This document shows, piece by piece, positions 45,219-58,700 of a stretch of 64,000 bases of DNA (position 1 is the stretch's first letter; each line of letters begins with the position of its first letter). Under the pieces are notes generated by a model. It ran no database searches and was not told the origin of the DNA. It was given only the letters and a program-made list of their open reading frames with translations. Origin of the DNA: Elgaria multicarinata webbii (taxonomy: Eukaryota > Chordata > Lepidosauria > Squamata > Anguidae); NCBI RefSeq assembly GCF_023053635.1, contig NC_086183.1:30299501-30363500 (forward strand), in the 5' to 3' direction. A program made the translations under genes and the position numbers.

Positions 45219-48200
45219 CTGGGAAGCTGCCATTTCAGGGTAAGAATGCTGGTAAACTGGTCTGCGTTAGGGAAGTAGATCAGGATGTTGTCGGGCTTTA
45301 AACAAACAAACAAACCTTGTAACTCCTGCTCATTCACTTGAGCAAGGTTGAAATTAAGTTCATGTACGAAGTAGCCTTAGCTTCAGTTTTCGCTATTAGT
45401 AGCACAAAAACCAAGAACCAAAACATAATATTTAATATAAATATTGGCTTAAGCCCAGTGTTGTGGGAATGGACTTTCCCTTGTTCTCCTCTCTCCTGCA
45501 GCTTCCTGTATGCCTTCCAAATCTTCTCCAGAGGTTCCCCCCACTCTCCAGAGCAAAGTGGAAGGGTATGCAGGTTGCTGCAGAGGAGAGACAAACTGTT
45601 TTGCTTGTGGTTTTTGTTCTGTTGGTGGAAAGTCAAGAAGGCAACCCATTGTAAATAACAGCTTTTCCTAGTTTGGATTCCCCTGGATCAGAGATAGCAA
45701 AGAAATACTCTATTGTGTCTTCAAAGTAGCATCCACTTACGGCTTATTGAGAACAAAACGTGACATTATGGATGATACACAGATGTTACTAACAATGGCA
45801 TTTCCATACCTGCATCTCCTCATCCTCCATAACGTTAAGTGAAACTCGTCGTGCGACTTGACATTATCACACTGATTTCCCCCCATTAATGGTAGTGACC
45901 ACCAATGGAGTCGGGGCAAGGAAAACTCAGTGTGATGCCATCACGTCACACAGTGAGTTTCGTGGAATGTTACAGGGAACGAGGGAGAACTAGCCACAGT
46001 GATACTCTTTTTGGTGGCAGTCCTGTGCCATCTGTCCCGTCTAGTGAAAGAGATAACATAATGTAACAGTTTCCAGAAGAGTAGCTCTGTTTGGCTGTGG
46101 CAGCAAAAACAACAGTCACCTTGAAGACAGTAATAAGTGTTTGTAGACATAATGTTTAAGGTGTGTGTGGGACTTCAGAACTGATGCAAAATTGTTGGCT
46201 GGGGTCTGGTTTTGCTAAAATAAAAACAGGATTATGGCTTAAATTTGCTGTAGAAAAGGAGGTGTATGAGTTAATTGAGTCTGCATTAAATTCCAATTAT
46301 GCACAGTTGCAAGCATCCTATGCAGCTGCCAATAACTGTAAAATAGGTTTTGTTCAATTACAGGGCTGCTTCTTCATGCTTTTGCTCAATTACAGAATGA
46401 AAGACCTTGTGCTTCCGCTGAAATGTGACTATATTAGTAACCTCCATCTCTTTCTCTTTCCCCTCTCCCCACCATGTCTTTCAGGGTTCTGTTATTTTTT
46501 ATTTTATTATTTTATTGGAGGAGGATGGAGTAGGCCAATCAATGAGAAATCACCATTGTATTTAGTGTCTTTTTTGTGATTGATGTACACACAACTGCTT
46601 TTTGATTCACTCTGTAGTACTGCAGTGATCTGTGTTATTGTTATTTTGTATGCACTCAGTGTTGCTTATTAAATTGGGTTCCACAGCTAAGATTGTAGCA
46701 TCTGTCTGGATTCTCTTAGATACCTCATGCCAGAGGGTAGACAAAAATCAAATAGAATGGGTTTGTTGTTTTATTTCAGTATGTGGAGGGAAGAGGTTGA
46801 CAATAGGTGGATGTCAAACAGCAGGCCTTCTGGGAAGCTGGATGATGATGATGATAATTTATATACCACCCCATAGCTGAAGCTCTCTGAGCGATTACAA
46901 AGGTTGGAGTCCTTTCTGAGCCACTGCAGCTCCTTGGAGAATTATAGGCTTAAAGTAACTTTAATGGTGTTTTGCCTTGTTTAAGTACTGGAACACTGTC
47001 ACTGGGCTCTTCTCTTCCCTGTTCCTTTGCTTGGTTCCCCTCCTGTCAGTAGATTACTGCGTGTGTTCAACAAAGCATGTGTGATGCATAGCTCATCGCC
47101 TCCTTGTTGTGCTTTCTCTGCTTGTTCCTGCTTTGGTTCCCTGTTAATATGAATATCACCAACTTTCCTAGCCAAACCCAACCCCCCATTTCCACAACTC
47201 TCTTCTGGAAATTCTCTTGGACCAGCAATTTTGCTGACCTTCAGTTTCATGCTTCAGCCAGCCCTTCCAGTGACAGAAGTGTTGGATTTGGCTATGAACT
47301 GTAGAAAAGCATGCTCAGTCACAAATCACTGATGGTCAGGGCTGCTTCATGTTACACATTTCCCTTGTCCTGGGTCTGTGCACAACTATTATGGCTGATG
47401 CATCCCCCTTCTCACTAGAGTGGTATCCTGGATGAAAAATAACCTGCCTTTAATGGAGTCTGTTGAGATTAAATGGCCATTGGGTCTTAATCCTCTGCTG
47501 TGAGATTAGGCCATCCTTTCATCTCGTCCTGTTCTCTTCTCTCCCCCACCCCACCCCTTAGTTTAGACTACAGGAGAGTAGGTATAGTGCAGAAAGCAAA
47601 GAGCTTGATATAGCTTGACCCAGCAACCTAAACTGCCCATTTTAGGAGATGGTAGGACATTTCTCTGACACATTCTCCTCCTCCACCACCTGCCCAGTTT
47701 CTCTGTGCTGCAAAAGGACACCAGGTGTGTGGGGAACCTGTGCATCCTCACTTGATGCTGCAGTTGTCAAGTAATGAACTTGCATGTATAAAGAGGGCCT
47801 TGATCATCCCTAAGTCCAGAGTTGGGAACCTTTTCTTTCTGTCCAGTTGTATGCTGGCGATGGCCAGAGTCATATGTGGGTGGGGCTACCCTTTCTCTCT
47901 CTTTCCACCCAGCAGGCTGCTGGGGGAGGGACAGGTGGCTCTTGCTAGAGGTTTGAATTGATCACTTAAAGAGGGTTCTCCCCAACACCCCATTCCCATC
48001 TGGCTTCACTTCCACCTGTCGCCCTCCTCCTCCTCCTCTCTCTCTTCCTCTGTGTCTTTGTGCTCATCCACCTGCATCAAATTGGGCTTTGGTCCACAGG
48101 TTGCCCACTCCATCCCTTGGTGCTATATTCTGCATCTGAATTGACCCACAACTGGAGACATTTAGAATAACCTCAAACCTCCTGTGTGACGACAAGTAGC

Positions 48201-48284
48201 TCTTGACCATTTCTTTTTGTGAGAGGTCCTAGGTCTTCTGCAGGTACATATGTTCTTTAAGCCTGGAAGACTCAGTGAGAAGGG
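45219..48284. other. ZNF541 3' flank, no further gene recognised
   Basis: Includes the unmarked 3' UTR of ZNF541. Open frames at about 46.16-46.58 kb and others lack recognisable domains. A reverse L2-type tail lies at about 46,850-46,905. Nothing else could be assigned. Confidence 0.5.
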
Positions 48285-48530
48285 CTCAAGTTAAAGGAAG
48301 CCAGATTCCAGCTGGACATCAGGAAAAACTTCCTGACTGTTAGAGCAGTGCGACGGTGGAATCAGTTACCTAGGGAGGTTGTGGGCTCTCCCACACTGGA
48401 GGCATTCAAGAGGCAGCTGGACAACCATCTGTCAGGGATGCTTTAGGGTGGATTCCTGCATTGAGCAGGGGGTTGGACTAGATGGCTTTGTAGGCCCCTT
48501 TCAACTCTGCTATTCTATGATTCTATAAGG
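48285..48530 (+). repeat. CR1 LINE 3' end
   Basis: Begins within the RT C-terminal segment (GGCTCAAGTTAAAGGAAGCC) and continues to the TTCTATGATTCTATAAGG end. Well conserved against the 52.28 kb copy, so both are fairly young. Confidence 0.85.
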
Positions 48531-50886
48531 CGCAGAGTATTTTACTCTGTTCCTTAAGGGCTACCTGTACCATCTTGCAAAACTTTTAGCATGAATATTA
48601 ATTCCTCCTTGTCCAGCTCTACAATTCAGGCTTCATATGTACCACCAGAACCATACATACACAGGTCAGGAAGCAGTGCAGCCTCCTATCTCCCCCTTCC
48701 CTGCTAGTTCTCGTGCAGTTAAATTTGGTTCTTAGCTGGGAAACCAGTCAGTGGCTGCTACCTCACAGGCTTATCCGCATGTATATTTCAGAAAGAAGAT
48801 TTGTATAAATATCAGCAAAGCCCATTAATAAGAACAAAACAAACAAAAGTGAACTCACACATTTATTTTATCCATTGAATACGCTCATCTCTCCAATAGA
48901 CCCAGTGTTGTCTTTTTAAAGTACCATATTTTGATGCAGTTTATTGCACCTTTGCATAAATAACATAGCTATGAAAAGAAACAGGACAGGGTGTGACCCC
49001 CCTTTCAATTGAATATTAATGCAAATCAATTCTATTGCTAGGCTGGCTGGTATCCTCCCACTCCACCACCAACCCCACACCAGGGCTAAAGGATGCACAT
49101 AGAACATGTAACTATTGCTGCTCCTGTTCATCTAGCAACTAAGTTCTCTTGCTCAATGTGTAGGCTTATAATAACTTAACCCCTTTCTGCAACCCAGTTC
49201 CATGCAATTCCTGTAACTGAGGCAGCTGGTAGTGGAGGGGAGAAATCTGCCCCCAAACCAAGTCAGTCGTGTGCCTCTGCAGCAAAAGTATGGGCTAGCA
49301 TTCATCAATTCAAAGTGGTTCCTTGTCTTGCCTCCCACAGAACTGAGCTGTATGGTACTGAAAAGTTTACAGGACCCACCTTTTTTTTGGGGGGCGGGGG
49401 CTATGTTCATATATTAGGTACTTGGCTTAATACATAGTAATTCCTTAAATTAAGGGGAAACATCTGTTAGTGGGCTAAGCCTTCTTCTTCACAAGTACAC
49501 ACACCCCTGTAATCTGTGGCCATCACTGGCCTAATTCATTGCTTCTCCTCTTTGGTAGGAATGCGGCAATCTTATGCAAACATTCACATATTGTACATGT
49601 ATATAGTTTCTGTCAAAAGACTACTAGGCTCATAAATAGCCACTCATCTGGCTGGCTGTGTCAAATTAGAATCTTCTCTGGGAGATCATTACAATAATTA
49701 GGTTCGTAAATTTCTTACAGAGGTATAGTATGAACAGCTTGATGAACAACTTTTGCCGATGTAGTTGTAAGGTTGTACTTGTGGATGCTTGTAATTAATT
49801 ACAACCTGGGTTGTCAACTAGATGAAAGATTTTTCTTCATCTCTATTTGGTCTACCATTCGGTCACTTAACCGCCCAGAGAGCTTCGGCTATGGGGTGGC
49901 ATATAAAAACGTAATAAATAATAATAATCAGTTCTGCTTAAGAAACACATGGAAAACCCACCTATAAAGGTTGGCCTTCTTGATGATCCTGAAGGCACAG
50001 GGTAGATTCACTTAAGTGTGAGAACGCAGCCTACTGCTTCTTGTTAGAAGAAAACGCAGCCTTTAATTATATCTTTTTCATCACACTTGTGGATACAAGA
50101 TTGCGGAGTAATCTTGTATCCACATCCATGCCTCAAAAGTAAACAAATGTGCAATCCATCAGTATGGTGGAAACTCTCATTAAGTGCAGCCCTGCTTACA
50201 GTAATACTCTAAGTAACAGACCGGTGACACGCCATATCAAACACATTACTGAATGTACATTTCTCCTTACTGGAGAAACCACTTGGTAGTCAACCAAGCA
50301 TGTAGTGTGTAAACCCAATTGGATAGTGCGGGCTGGAAATGAGGCACTTGAGATCTGGTAACACAGAGCCACCACGCTTCAGGCTGCAGATTTGTATGTT
50401 TGCCTTTGCACTACTGCTTTCTAGGTACAGGAAACTTCAGGGATGGTGGGGGCAGGAGAGTGAAACATGCAACCTCCCCCTACAGCCAGCAGTCCCAGCT
50501 GCAAATGCATCCCATGAACCCGCTGACCACTTGTCTCAACTCTTAAATCTTTTCCCATTGATGTCAAGTGGAGTTCAGATTTCTCCAGGGTGCCCTGTTT
50601 CAATGAAATACTACTTTGAGAGGCAGGCATACGTTTTTGCATGCTATAAACTATGGTCTATTCTTTGAACACTAATATGGTTGGTTGGTTGCCATACTTA
50701 TCACCAGCCAGCCTCCATAGCCAATCGCTTTGCATCCTCATGCATTCACAAGTACTCCTCACATGGTTATGCATATTTATGCTATATCTGGAGTTGAGCT
50801 GTGCACCTCTCCCACCCAGTTCCCACTTGTCTTCAACACGGCTGCTCTTTCTGGACACTTCTGAAATGCTGCAGGGTGGGTTATGT

Positions 50887-50888
<2 letters not shown>

Positions 50889-50924
<36 letters not shown>
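50889..50924 (+). repeat. (CA)n microsatellite
   Basis: About 18 uninterrupted CA units. Reading frames across it are artefacts. Confidence 0.95.
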
Positions 50925-50926
<2 letters not shown>

Positions 50927-51629
50927 CAGCCAGGGGTTGATATAATACTGATACTTTCCCATGTAAACACTAACTTGTGCAGCTACTTGCAAAACAAGGC
51001 CTATGAGTATGTTAACCTCACTTATTCAAAATCTGCAAACAAATTTTAATTTCCTCCTAATCTATACATTTTCTATTCTATACTATTCACTCTCTTTCTT
51101 TGTTGCTAAAGACACAAGAAAGCAGCTTTGAGGATTGAAGCATTTAAACATTTAGTGCAACTGATAAAACAACATAATAATGGGCTTTTTTAAAAAAGAA
51201 AAGCCTCATAATCCAGCTCTTGTGCAGTGGAGTCACTGGAGCAAAACTCAACAATAGTCTTAAATTAAATAGATACTTACACTATTTGTTTTATTTACTA
51301 CAGTGTGAATTCCTTTAAGAGCGTATTTTATTTTTGACCATCACCCTACTCTCTACCCTTGCATCAGTCCAAATTTCAAATGTGTCAATTGAAAGAAAGA
51401 AAGAAAAACACCTTAATATTGCTAGCAGATCCTCAGCCCTTAATCGTCATCCCACCTACAAGTCTGAGGTATGGCTCTTGTGAACATCAAAGGATTTCGA
51501 TTTGCCTGCAGAGTCCTGAAATTACAAGTATCCCAATGGACTTCCTATATAATAAGCACCATTGATTATGGACTGCATCACATGGGTACCTTCATCTGTA
51601 AAGATGAGTATATGGGGTCTGTGTTATTC

Positions 51630-51770
51630 TAAGAACGTAAGTGCCCTGCTGGATCAGCCAAGGGTCCATCTAGTCCAGCACACTGTTCACACAGTGGCTT
51701 ACCAGGAACCCACAAGTAGGACACCAGTGCAACTGCACACTCTTGCCCAGGTTCTCCAGCAAATATGATT
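51630..51770 (+). repeat. Unclassified interspersed repeat (CTGGATCAG...CCAGCA)
   Basis: AAGAACGTAAGTGCCCTGCT, then GGTCCATCTAGTCCAGCA and ACACAGTGGC. A related, longer and more decayed copy is at about 56,060-56,400. The family is common in reptiles; I do not know its class. Confidence 0.5.
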
Positions 51771-51777
51771 GATTGAT

Positions 51778-51778
<1 letters not shown>

Positions 51779-51831
<53 letters not shown>
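51779..51831 (+). repeat. (TA)n microsatellite
   Basis: About 25 TA units followed by TTTATTTATT. Confidence 0.95.
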
Positions 51832-51835
<4 letters not shown>

Positions 51836-52151
51836 TTATTTTCTGTTGAAGGAAGCACAGGAAAGATCCAAGCTATGGGGGCTAGAGATATTTGCAGGGC
51901 TTACTGCTCAGCTAATACCACATCACACTGACATCTTTGTTCCTGTAATTGTGGGCTTCCCGGAGCCACGTGGCCGGTAGGAAATAAGCAGGACCTTTTT
52001 GCTGATCCAGCAGGGTTGTCCTTATGGGCGGCAGTCACAGCACCTAGTTTAGTTGTTTGTATTTAAAGCAGTAGTATCTAGCTTGCTCTGGCCACCAAGA
52101 CAAGGTTGGTTTGGTAGCTCTTCTTCTTCTCCAGGATTATGTGGACTAGAA

Positions 52152-52277
52152 CAGGAGTGGTCAACTTGTGGGCACTCTGAATATTGAACTGCATCTCCCA
52201 TCATCCTTCACCATCAGCTAGGGCTGATGGGAGCTGCAGTCCGGCAACATCTGCAGCTCCACAAGTTGCCCACCCCA
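52152..52277. repeat. hAT-like MITE, both ends present
   Basis: Starts CAGGAGTGGTCAACTTGTGG and ends with the inverse CTCCACAAGTTGCCCACCCC. The centre carries CTCCCATCATCC and its inverse GGCTGATGGGAG. I could not confirm an 8-bp target duplication. Confidence 0.6.
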
Positions 52278-52752
52278 GAGTAACACGAGAGCGTGTTCAG
52301 AGGAGGGCAACCAGGATGATCAGGGGTCTGGAAACAAAGCCCTATGAGGAGAGACTGAAAGAACTGGGCATGTTTAGCCTGGAGAAGAGAAGATTGAGGG
52401 GAGACATGATAGCACTCTTCAAATACTTAAAAGGTTGTCACACAGAGGAAGGCCAGGATCTCTTCTCGATCCTCCCAGAGTGCAGGACATGGAATAACAG
52501 GCTCAAGTTAAAGGAAGCCAGATTCCAGCTGGACATCAGGAAAAACTTCCTGACTGTTAGAGCAGTACGACAATGGAACCAGTTGCCTGGTGAGGTTGTG
52601 GGCTCTCCCATACTAGAGGCCTTCAAGAGGCAGCTGGACAAGCATCTGTCGGGGATGCTTTAGGGTGGATTCCTGCATTGAGCAGGGGGTTGGACTCGAT
52701 GGCCTTGTAGGCCCCTTCCAACTCTGCTATTCTACGATTCTATGATTCTATA
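52278..52752 (+). repeat. CR1 LINE 3' end, well preserved
   Basis: The frame reads RVQRRATRMIRGLETKPYEE, then LGMFSLEKRRLRGDMIALFK and RQWNQLPGEVV, ending at a stop after LSGML. A short UTR ends in ATTCTATGATTCTATAA repeats. 5'-truncated, typical of CR1. It is the best-preserved CR1 copy in the window. Confidence 0.9.
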
Positions 52753-52954
52753 AGCCAGGGTGTTGCAAGCCTTTCCAGAAGAAGGCCTGCTTTCTTCTAC
52801 AGGATTCCAAAAATGAGCTGAGGAAGACTCAGTTAAGTAGGTTGCTTCGTTGGAAGGGCCTCGCCGGAATCTGAAAGTGAAATAAAACACACACACATAC
52901 ACACACACACACCATGGCCCTGGCTCTTCTAATGGCTGCTTCCGCGAGGGAACT

Positions 52955-53465
52955 GCTCAGAACACTCCAACTGCAAGAGACCCAGCAGAACTGCACTAGA
53001 CAAACAAGGTAATTTTATGCAATATTTATAAATAAAGCACTCAATAGTACACAAACCACCATACCAATGTCATAGCAACTTTTTCAGTCTAGGGAGCCCT
53101 GGTATCCCTGTTTTGACTACACTAAAGTCTTCATCAGGAAATCATATAGAGAATTCTTAAGGTACATAACGTACTCTATCCCTAATCTATAAACACCATT
53201 GGCTATTTTGCCTTACTGATCAATACACCATCGAAAAAATTATCTATTCAGGAAGTGAAACAACCTTTCAATGATACTGGTTATTGGGGTTTGTTATTAG
53301 AGTGTTAATTGGTGTGATAGTTTGTTTACCATCAAGTGCTTTATTTGTAAAAATTGTATAAAATTATCTTATTGGTCTAGGGTGTTTCTGTTAGGTCTCT
53401 TGCACCTCGAGTGTTTGTTTTGAGCTGCTTCAGCAAGGGCACCTTTTAAAGAAGAAATGTAGGGG
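52955..53465. repeat. Non-autonomous element of about 510 nt with long terminal inverted repeats
   Basis: The left arm (about 52,965-53,075) and right arm (about 53,315-53,440) are inverse copies: TTTATAAATAAAGCACTCAA faces TTGAT/AAGTGCTTTATTTGT in reverse, flanked on both sides by GCAAGAGACC and CTAGAC blocks. The centre has an inverse CCTGATGAAGACTTTAGTGT motif, as seen in several non-autonomous vertebrate elements. Class unknown. Confidence 0.6.
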
Positions 53466-53673
53466 ATCACCTACCACTACAGCAAAAAACACAGGTAAGT
53501 TCAGACAGTAAACTTGTTTTTAAATTACCAGGTAAGGTCAAACTCTGACCTCTGACTAAAGTGACCTGAAGTCACCCTTTCCAGACTTTACAACCCTCCT
53601 CCTCCATCTCCCAGTGTATAGGCCACACCCTAATGCATTGGTTGGCCTATCTCTCCTTCCCGTACCTGACTTT

Positions 53674-55724
53674 TCAGTACTGATTGTGCACAGTCTTACT
53701 GAGGTTCTCATTGCCATTTCTCATGGATTCTAAAAAGTCAAAATTTTGGTGCAAGAATAGAATTTGGTCCAGATTTTCAGGGGCAAGTACACCTCTCCGG
53801 TGCTCTAGGGCGCTTTCACTGGCAGCGAAGGCCTGATCTGGTGGCACAACCGTTGCTGGTATGGCCAGGTATTGCCTGGCTAATCTGGCTACAGAGGGGA
53901 AGCGGTGTTCATTGTTCTTCCACCAGTCCAAGGGATTAGTGCTACGCTTGCATAGAGGCTCCACAATGTAGTTCTCCAGCTGCTGATGGATCTCAGGCAT
54001 ACTCTCAGTCGGGTCCTTTCCCAAAAGGATGTCGTACATACTCTGGGACTGTCCACTTGGGCCCCTGTCCTTATGGGCAGAGAGCTGGCTGCCTGCTTCT
54101 CCAACCTCTGCTTTGTAATCAGAGTTTGGCACCCAGAACTGGGTTGATAGTGGGGACTGGTGGTTAAAGAACTGGGACAGCATGCTTTTAATTTTTTTGT
54201 GCAGCTCACTTCGCAGACTGGGGCTCAGGAACCTCATTTCCTTGAAACGTGGGTCTAAGAATGATGCAACCACTGCTGGGCTCTCCAGCAATTTCTCGTC
54301 GTCCAAGATGCCCCAGCGCTGTGTTAACTCCGACCTTATATTATTCACCACAGTCTTGATGATGCCACTGGCTTCTTCCGACTGCTGTCCAATGGCAGTG
54401 ACAATGCCATGGATGCACGGCATGAGGGAGGAGATAGAGAAGTTCTGCTCCTCCCGCAAGAACGAGGTGGCGATCTTAAGTGTCCTCATGACAGGCACCA
54501 GATCCTGCAAGAGCTTCCACTGGTGGTCAGCCAAGTTCTGGACCACCATTGTTCCTTTCGGATGTTCCTCCAACACGGACATTATGGCCCACTTGAGGTC
54601 CAGCAGGCACTCACACATCTCGATGGTAGTTATCCACCGAGCACCCGTGTCCATCACCAATTTCAGCTTAGTCTTGTTGATGGCTTCCAGTTTGCTGTTC
54701 AGTGAGCAGGTGGCCTTAGCATCCTGCTGGAAGTAGCAGACGATGCTACGGGCGGCGCACAGGGCCTCTTGCACCTGCTCCACCTCAAGGCCTGCCTTGA
54801 CACAAAGATGCAGCAAGTGGGCAGCGCAGCACAGGCTAGTCCAGCCATAGACACACTTGAGTTGTGACGAGTTGGCCTCCAAATCCTGTAGGCTGTCGTG
54901 CATCACGCAGAAGACAGACTTGTTGGATAACCCAAAGTCTGTCAGGACCGAGTACAGCCTGTCTCCCAAATTGCTGTCTGCCTTGTTCTCGTGCACTTGT
55001 TGGGTCTCCAAGATGCATCGTGCTCGCCGCCACTCCCGATCGATAAAGTTAGTCATGATTGTCAGGTATGTCTGGTTGGGCTGTGACAGCCAGAACTCGG
55101 CACAGATCACAATAGACTGGGCTGTTTGCAAGTAGTGTTCTAGGTGTTGCTTGACGACATTGTATCGGTGCCATAGCATGCTAGAGAGCTGCACTGGGGA
55201 TGGAAGAACAAAACTAGGTTCGAGGTAGCCAATTAGAAGGCCAAAGCCTTTGTCCTTCACTACTGAGAGGGGATGGAGGTCCCGAAAAATCATTTCTAGC
55301 ACAAGCTCCAGAATCACATCAGTCCTAGGTTCTGTGCAGGACACTGCATGGAACTGATTGTTGTTTTCAGGTGTCAGCTGCCGGGCCCTTTTTATTGCAT
55401 TCTCCTGAGCCAGGTAATCTGGGTCTGAAACCTGGTCATCCTTCAGCTGAGATAGCAAGGTGTCACGAATACTGTGCTTCCTCACCAGATGTTCTCTCAT
55501 GGTAGTGGTGCTGTTGTGGAAGGACAGCTGTTTCTTGCAGACGTTGCATTCGACGTAGGCGTCTCCCAATTTGGTGTAATAGTTCCACACCTTGGACTTG
55601 CGGCGGTCAACGTAGAGAGATGTGCTTGTCCCATCATGGCCGCTGCCCTTTTCGCGCCTCCTTTTGGTGCATGGACCCAGGTTGGCTGGCATGGGACAGG
55701 TGTTGAAGACCATTGATATTTCTT
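53674..55724 (-). CDS. ZBED-like gene, exon 2 (BED finger, hAT core and dimerisation region)
   Basis: The acceptor reads CCATTTTGGCAG on the minus strand, and the exon runs without a stop to TAA at 53674-53676. It contains the BED finger, then the Cys/His motif CCAAHLLHLC typical of hAT transposases, a conserved FLDPRFKEM motif, and the C-terminal hAT dimerisation region. Base composition is more GC-rich than the surrounding DNA. No terminal inverted repeats or 8-bp duplication were found near its ends. Confidence 0.85.
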
Positions 55725-58700
55725 CTGCCAAAATGGAAGGGAAGAGAAAATAGTAATCCCCTGGATTGCCATGAACTCAATGCAGAAAATGACAGCAGAT
55801 GGGTAAGACCAAATTGCCTTGTAATGAAGGACCGGAGAAGGAGAGCCAGGAGGAGGCACCATAATTGTGTTAGATCGGACTCCCACCTGCTTCCTTCTTC
55901 TTCTCCCTCTCCACCAATTATATTACAAACAATTGGGGTTTTGGATGTGTATTCAGATTTTCTTTCCTTGGCTCAGGCGGGATGGGCCTGGCATTGTCAG
56001 TATAAAATGTTGGCTTTTTATTCCATCTGTAATCTAGAAAGCTGAACACCCACCTTCAATAAACTGAAGACCGCAAGAGGACCCAAGCTAGATCAGGCCA
56101 AAAACCTATCCAGCCCAACATTCTCTTCCCACAATGCCCCACCAGAAATCTATAGGAAGCCCACAAGCAGGACAAGAGTGCAGGAGCACCCTCCCACCCA
56201 TGCTCCCAAGCAACTGGTGCACATAGGCATACTGTCTCTGCTACTGGAGGTATTGTGACTAGTAGCTGTTGATCCCTAACTGACAGCCCTACAATGTAAG
56301 GGAACTTCCAGGAATTCTGTCTGATGGCCAAGGAAGGCATAATCCCAAATGTATACTTGCATATGTTACCCACTCCTGAATCTTTGGCATGAGCAGAGTA
56401 TACACCTAAAAATGCCACCAAATCTGGAATAAGAATCCTTTTAAAAGCCTATCAAAAACAGTCCTGATTAAGGCAGCATTTGACCTGGAGAACAAGGCCT
56501 GAGCTCTAGAAAAGTGATTGTCAAAATGACAGCAGATTAGGCTAAACAGTTCTATGATGTGGCATTTAAACTTTGTGGGAAGTTATTGTCAAAGGCGTCT
56601 GTTTAGTAAAATTCCTAAGGGTTTTAGAAGCTCTGGTCAGGAAAGGAAAGTCTTGTGAGCAGAAAGGGACTGTGCAAACGGCATACATTGTCTAGATGTT
56701 AATAAATGCTGTTCAGTAACTCTAGAAAATGGTAATGGTCTCTGTGCAAGAGAGCATCTAATGCTGTAACTGCAACAGAAGAGTGCTCGTGCACGGTTGA
56801 GCAGGAAGCATGCAGAGGTAGTAGGTGGGTGGGTCAGCATCAAACAGAACCAGTGAGGTGTAGCGGTTAGAGTGTTGGACTGGGAGCTCACTGGGTGACT
56901 TTGGGCCTGTCACATACTCTCAGCCCAGCCTACTTCACAGGATTGTTGTTGTGAGGATAGAAATGGAGAGGAGGAGGAGGAGGATGTACGCTGCCTTGGG
57001 TTCCTTGGAGGAAAAAAGGCGGGATATAAATTGAATGAATGAACCCTGTTTCATAATTCCAGAAGGTCTACGACTGGTGCCTGCGAAGGACAGGGGTGCA
57101 AATCCGTTCCTTTAACTCTGCTGTTGCTGTGGGGTTGTACGATCTGCCCCTGGGTATGATCTGTGGTCTGTTGTTCAAACCGGCTGTGCCAGGCTTTAGT
57201 GGCTGCCAGCCAAGGTCATCCCTGCCTCGAGCCAGTCCAACGCCCACCGGCACCTGGAGATTATCAGGGCGGTGGACAAACTAACAGGATTTAGCTGTGG
57301 GAAAAAGAGGGGCCTGGCCCCTATGGGAGGGGGGTGGGCTATAGCCCAGAAACGGCACTTGTTGGTCTCCCTAAGTCATGGGACGGGGGTCCCAATAAGA
57401 GATAAAAAGCTCTATGGAGAAGATCTTCCATCTTCCTTAGAGGTGCGTACGTATGTCAAGTGGGAAGGTCAGGTCCGTGGCAACCACGGAGGTTGCCCGG
57501 AGTTAGAAAGTTTTTTTTAATGTTTTAACGTGTGCAGGTATTCTGGAGAAGGCCAGCCGGATTTCGGCTGGGTGTGGGGTCATATGAATGCTTCTTGGGG
57601 TAATGGCTAAGTATTAGAGCTTTCCCTCACCTTCTTTCCTCACTCCTCCTTTTCCACATGCCCTCTTCCTTCCCCCTCCCTTATTCTCCCCTTTCCCATT
57701 TTACTCCTCTGCTGAGGGAACTGCACTGGCTGCCTATTCGCTACCGGGCCAGGTTTAAGGTTCTTGTACTTGTGTACAAAGCCCTAAACAACTTGGGACC
57801 AGGATACCTGAGAGAGCGCCTTCTCCCTTACCAACCTGCCCGGTCACTGAGGTCATCCGAGGGCCTGCTCCTGGTGGTTCCACCTAGATCCGTCCTCCGA
57901 TTGGAATCCACCAGGGGAAGAGCCTTCAGCGTGGTGGCCCCCCTCCTGTGGAATTCCCTGCCTCTGGAGGTCAGGCAGGCTCCGACCTTAAACTCCTTTC
58001 GGCGCCTCCTGAAAACATCTTTATTCCAAGAAGCCTTTCTTTAACATGCAGCCTTGGATTTCTGATTTTTGCTTCTTTTTAAATTTTGTTTTAACTGTTT
58101 TATTCTGTTTTTATTTTCATTTTACCTTGTACACCGCTCCGAAATTTTTCAATGGGGAGCGGAAGGGGCTGTTTTACGACCAAGGCCTTACGTGGTAGTT
58201 TTAGTGAGTGCAATAAAGTTGCTTTGGGCCCTAAATGTGTGTCTGTGGTTTATTCCTGTGAACATCTGGCTTGTCCCGGTTGCGGGCAGGGAAGTGGGTT
58301 ACTTGGGAGTTTAGGACATTTGGTCCAGGAGCCTACCTTGCAGGGTTGTCAGGTGGACCCTGGCTTCCTTTACAGTGCCATGAGGAAAATGTCACATCAT
58401 AAAGGACTACAATGAAGAGGTACCAACGGAGAAGTTTGTACACAGGTGAAACTTAAAAGCTTCATGCAGGAGAATTAGAACAAGGTCCTAGTTGGATCCC
58501 TACAAGTGAGCTCTCATCCACACCCTTGTCTGCAATTCTACAAGTCCAGCAATACCACACATCTGTTTGCAAGCTTTTCTCTCCAGTAAATTGCCTAAAA
58601 ATGTAGTTTTTGGCCAGGTGTAAACCGGAATATGCCACCAGTTTCTACATTGGGCAGCCAGCATTCTAGACACAAATGTCCCTAGAAGAAGGAGGGGAGG

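Noticed and set aside
50653-51049. Frames with alternating Thr-His or Val-Cys runs
   Set aside because: Produced by the (CA)n repeat.
52184-52663. 159-codon frame between the two genes as a host gene
   Set aside because: It is the CR1 reverse-transcriptase C-terminus preceded by MITE sequence.
54182-54736. Plus-strand frames opposite the ZBED-like exon
   Set aside because: Antisense shadows of a real minus-strand coding region.
53674-55731. Single-exon reading of the ZBED-like gene from the ATG at 55731
   Set aside because: That ATG overlaps the splice acceptor (TTTTGGCAG). The spliced form with exon 1 has better start context and in-phase joining, though the single-exon form is not excluded.
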